Shown in pieces: positions 61,901 to 64,000 of a DNA stretch of 64,000 nucleotides. The number at the start of each line of letters is the position of its first letter. Position 1 is the first letter of the stretch. Under the pieces are notes generated by a model. The model saw only the letters and a program-made list of their open reading frames with translations, searched no databases and had not been told where the DNA came from. Origin of the DNA: Pseudoscleropodium purum (lineage: Eukaryota; Streptophyta; Bryopsida; Hypnales; Brachytheciaceae); NCBI GenBank assembly GCA_963969395.1, contig OZ017801.1, positions 20,341,611-20,405,610 of the forward strand, read 5' to 3'. The translations under genes and the position numbers were made by a program.

Positions 61901-64000
61901 CAAGGGCATCACATCATAACGCTAAGGTTAGCGAAAGAACCGGGCGACACAAAATACATTAGTTGACCCCTAAGTGCCCAATCTAAAACTACAAAATACA
62001 CTTTAAAAGCAAATAGTTGATTATATGAACATTCAAAACATATTTCTATCGTTCAAAAATGTAGGGTATAGTTTCTTCAAGATTTCTTTTGATACATTCT
62101 ATTGCAATCCAAAATGATTTTTTCAACTCCTGTTAGATATGGAAGCGGCCATTTTGTCCATCAGAGGTTAAGCAATGAAAACGGGTGTTAAAGGGCTCAT
62201 AACATACAAACGAGACTCTGGATCTCTTCGAGGGTCGTATCCATTCCTAATCCACAGAGTTCGAAAGGGCCCGTAGCCAAAGTAATATCCTGTCCTGAAG
62301 AGCAACCTGCACTAGAACCACAACATCAGAACAAAGCATTAAACTCACTAATCATCCAGCATCAGCGACCACAAGCGAAGGGTGTCATTCAGCAGAAAAA
62401 AAGCATCAGATGACACACCTCTTAACATGAGCTTCCGCAATAACTACCCCAAATTCAGCCAGACGATCAAGGAGGGTGGGCTTTGCCCATATTGGTCGCT
62501 CCTCAAAAAGCCGGACTGTAGCTGCCGTCAGGTTGTACTCCATAGAGTTTCTTACAAGCTGATCCTCCCACTTCAGTGGTGCTGGGACTTGTGTGACACA
62601 GTTAAGGTAATAAAAGGTGATATTTGTAAGAAATATGGATAACACACAGGATCAGAGTGAAGAATTTGCAATATCAAAGCTATATTTAGCTAAAACCTTA
62701 ATTTTCATATATTAGTAGAAAAACTAGCCACGTTACAATTGGCATAATTTGAGGCAGCTAGGTTTTTGGAATACATTTCGAGGGCGTTTTCCACTAATGT
62801 TGACAGCTCCAATGTTGACAGAGTCACAGAAGTGAACTCCATAAACAAAAAGAAAAAATTACAAACTGAATCAGCGCAAGCAACATCTACACCACAAGGT
62901 GCCAACTTCTCGCTTCGTCTAAGCTTACAGAAAACAAATAAGATCAATCGGAAGGCAGAGACACTTTTCCATTGTCACCATCAGGACGACCTAGCATTTG
63001 TACAACAATGAATTATGACTCTCTAAGAAACAGCAGCAGTCGAACAAAAATCTAGTAGGAAATCCAGCCCCAAAAGTGTATTAGAAAACCTAGCCGCATT
63101 ACAATTGGCAGGGCTTACAAATTAATGCAGCTATTTTTTATGGAAGGGAAGTTTTTCTACTGCTATACACGAAAATGTGGACATGCTCAAATGATCCTTG
63201 CATCACTTAAATACAAAAATGTCAGTCAGCTGTAAGGATATCTGGAATCTTGAAGTCCACTGCAAAGCATGGCATCAGATTTGCCTGCATATAAGTTACC
63301 TTCTATTCATTAGAGAATACCTTACTTTGACGTCATGCCAGGATCGCAAAGAATAGAGAACCCCTTACGAATGGTTAAGTAAAACTTTCGACCCATCAAC
63401 CTACCTATTCCAATACTAGTTCCTGCTGGTCCTCTTTGCAAGTTCCTTATGCAAATATTAGATTTCGTTAGTCCAAAGAGAGAAGCAGAAAAGAAAGAGC
63501 TGGTGCCATTAACTAAGGGAGAGAGATCAGAGGAGGATTGATAATATGAGCGACCTGGCCAGAGAGTAAATCATAGACGGTAACATTCACCAATTTGATC
63601 GTACTGCAGGACATAAAATTTGCTAGTCAAGACTCAAAGCAAGGCCAGCATCATACCTGCGATTTTACCGGCGCGTCACTCCCATGCTTTCTTTTTGTCC
63701 TTTTGCAAACAAAATCCGACGGGCGCAACCTTCAAAAGAACCGAAACGCGAATCCTCAACTCAGATAAAACTAAACAACACAGTAGATTGACAAAAATGA
63801 AGTCTACCACATTAAAAATTAAAAATTAAATTAAAAAAATTTTAAAATTTTAAAATACTTTCTCTCAATGTTAAGCCTGGAGCCGGAAGCACAAGAGGAA
63901 GCTGGTCAAAATTGTTCTTGAAAATTCAAAGGGCCAGAATAAGTACACAGTCTCCTCAGGCATGTCCTTGATGGAGAAGAGAGGTGGTACGAGCATCATA
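58987..64000 (-). CDS. GTF3C5: TFIIIC subunit 5 (GTF3C5 / Tfc1 family), 5' end off the right edge
   Basis: Exons from the right are 63603-63555, 63284-63230, 62587-62419, 62306-62208, 61713-61633, 61437-61302, 61206-60969, 60299-60082, 59927-59862, 59373-59355 and 59174-58987. A further exon at the window edge (after about 63950) reads LVPPLFSIKDMPEE, like the IPPPIFSRLDAP region of the human protein. Family hallmarks are FEERPIWAKPTLLDRL, RTGYYFGYGPFRTLWIR, GYDPRRDPESRLYQMMDFRI and EYTGWFSQSTLNQLRDHI, followed by a long acidic tail (EPEPEPEPE, a run of Glu, then ADDEDDD and stop at 58987). The subunit belongs to the tauA module that binds the A box of tRNA genes for RNA polymerase III. Phases agree across all joints. 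One joint (63230 to 62587) lacks a GT donor. The exons between the edge and 63603 were not resolved. Confidence 0.85.

Noticed and set aside
1..64000. tRNA, rRNA or CRISPR features
   Set aside because: No B-box-type GGTTCRANNCC with a matching acceptor stem was noticed by eye, no rRNA stretches were recognised, and CRISPR arrays are not expected in a plant nuclear genome; the regular repeats seen are LRR codons or transposon repeats.

Overview
The window is nuclear DNA of a land plant. It is AT-rich, with genes split by many short introns and wide non-coding stretches full of small transposons. The best single clue to lineage is a gene at about 7.3-15.8 kb that joins a protein kinase, an NB-ARC domain and a very long leucine-rich repeat (LRR) array. 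This kinase-NBS-LRR architecture is known from mosses, so a bryophyte, most likely a moss, is inferred; the species cannot be named from sequence alone.

Layout: 0-4 kb is a decayed PIF/Harbinger DNA transposon (nuclease ORF on +, Myb/SANT-like partner on -, three 191-bp tandem repeats, a hairpin-rich flank). 4-7.3 kb is AT-rich non-coding DNA. 7.3-15.8 kb is the kinase-NB-ARC-LRR resistance gene, broken by two in-frame stops and a frameshift, with about 65 LRRs of 72 bp. 15.8-26.3 kb holds no gene but several nested or foldback elements. These include a strikingly GC-rich hAT-like MITE with a perfect 8-bp target duplication, inserted into the tip of a 1.65-kb long-inverted-repeat element. 27.9-32.7 kb is an unrecognised four-exon gene (192 aa). 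33.8-43.7 kb (-) is a complete 29-exon gene for the catalytic subunit of DNA polymerase delta (1064 aa). 46.7-48.5 kb is a truncated copy of the 3' half of SEC20. 48.8-51.2 kb is a kinase-like gene with degenerate activation-segment motifs. 53.4-57.5 kb (-) is the intact SEC20 SNARE gene, ending in an HEEL retrieval-like signal. 59.0-64.0 kb (-) is most of a gene for TFIIIC subunit 5 (GTF3C5/Tfc1 family), whose 5' end lies past the right edge.

The genes do not form a pathway. Three are housekeeping (replication, Golgi-to-ER membrane fusion, RNA polymerase III initiation) and two are kinase-type or immune genes in a transposon-rich setting. The kinase-like gene lies between two direct copies of the SEC20 3' region, so one segmental duplication has shaped 46.7-55.8 kb. 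Intron boundaries were read by hand from GT/AG sites, reading phase and protein-family continuity; no alignment or transcript was available.
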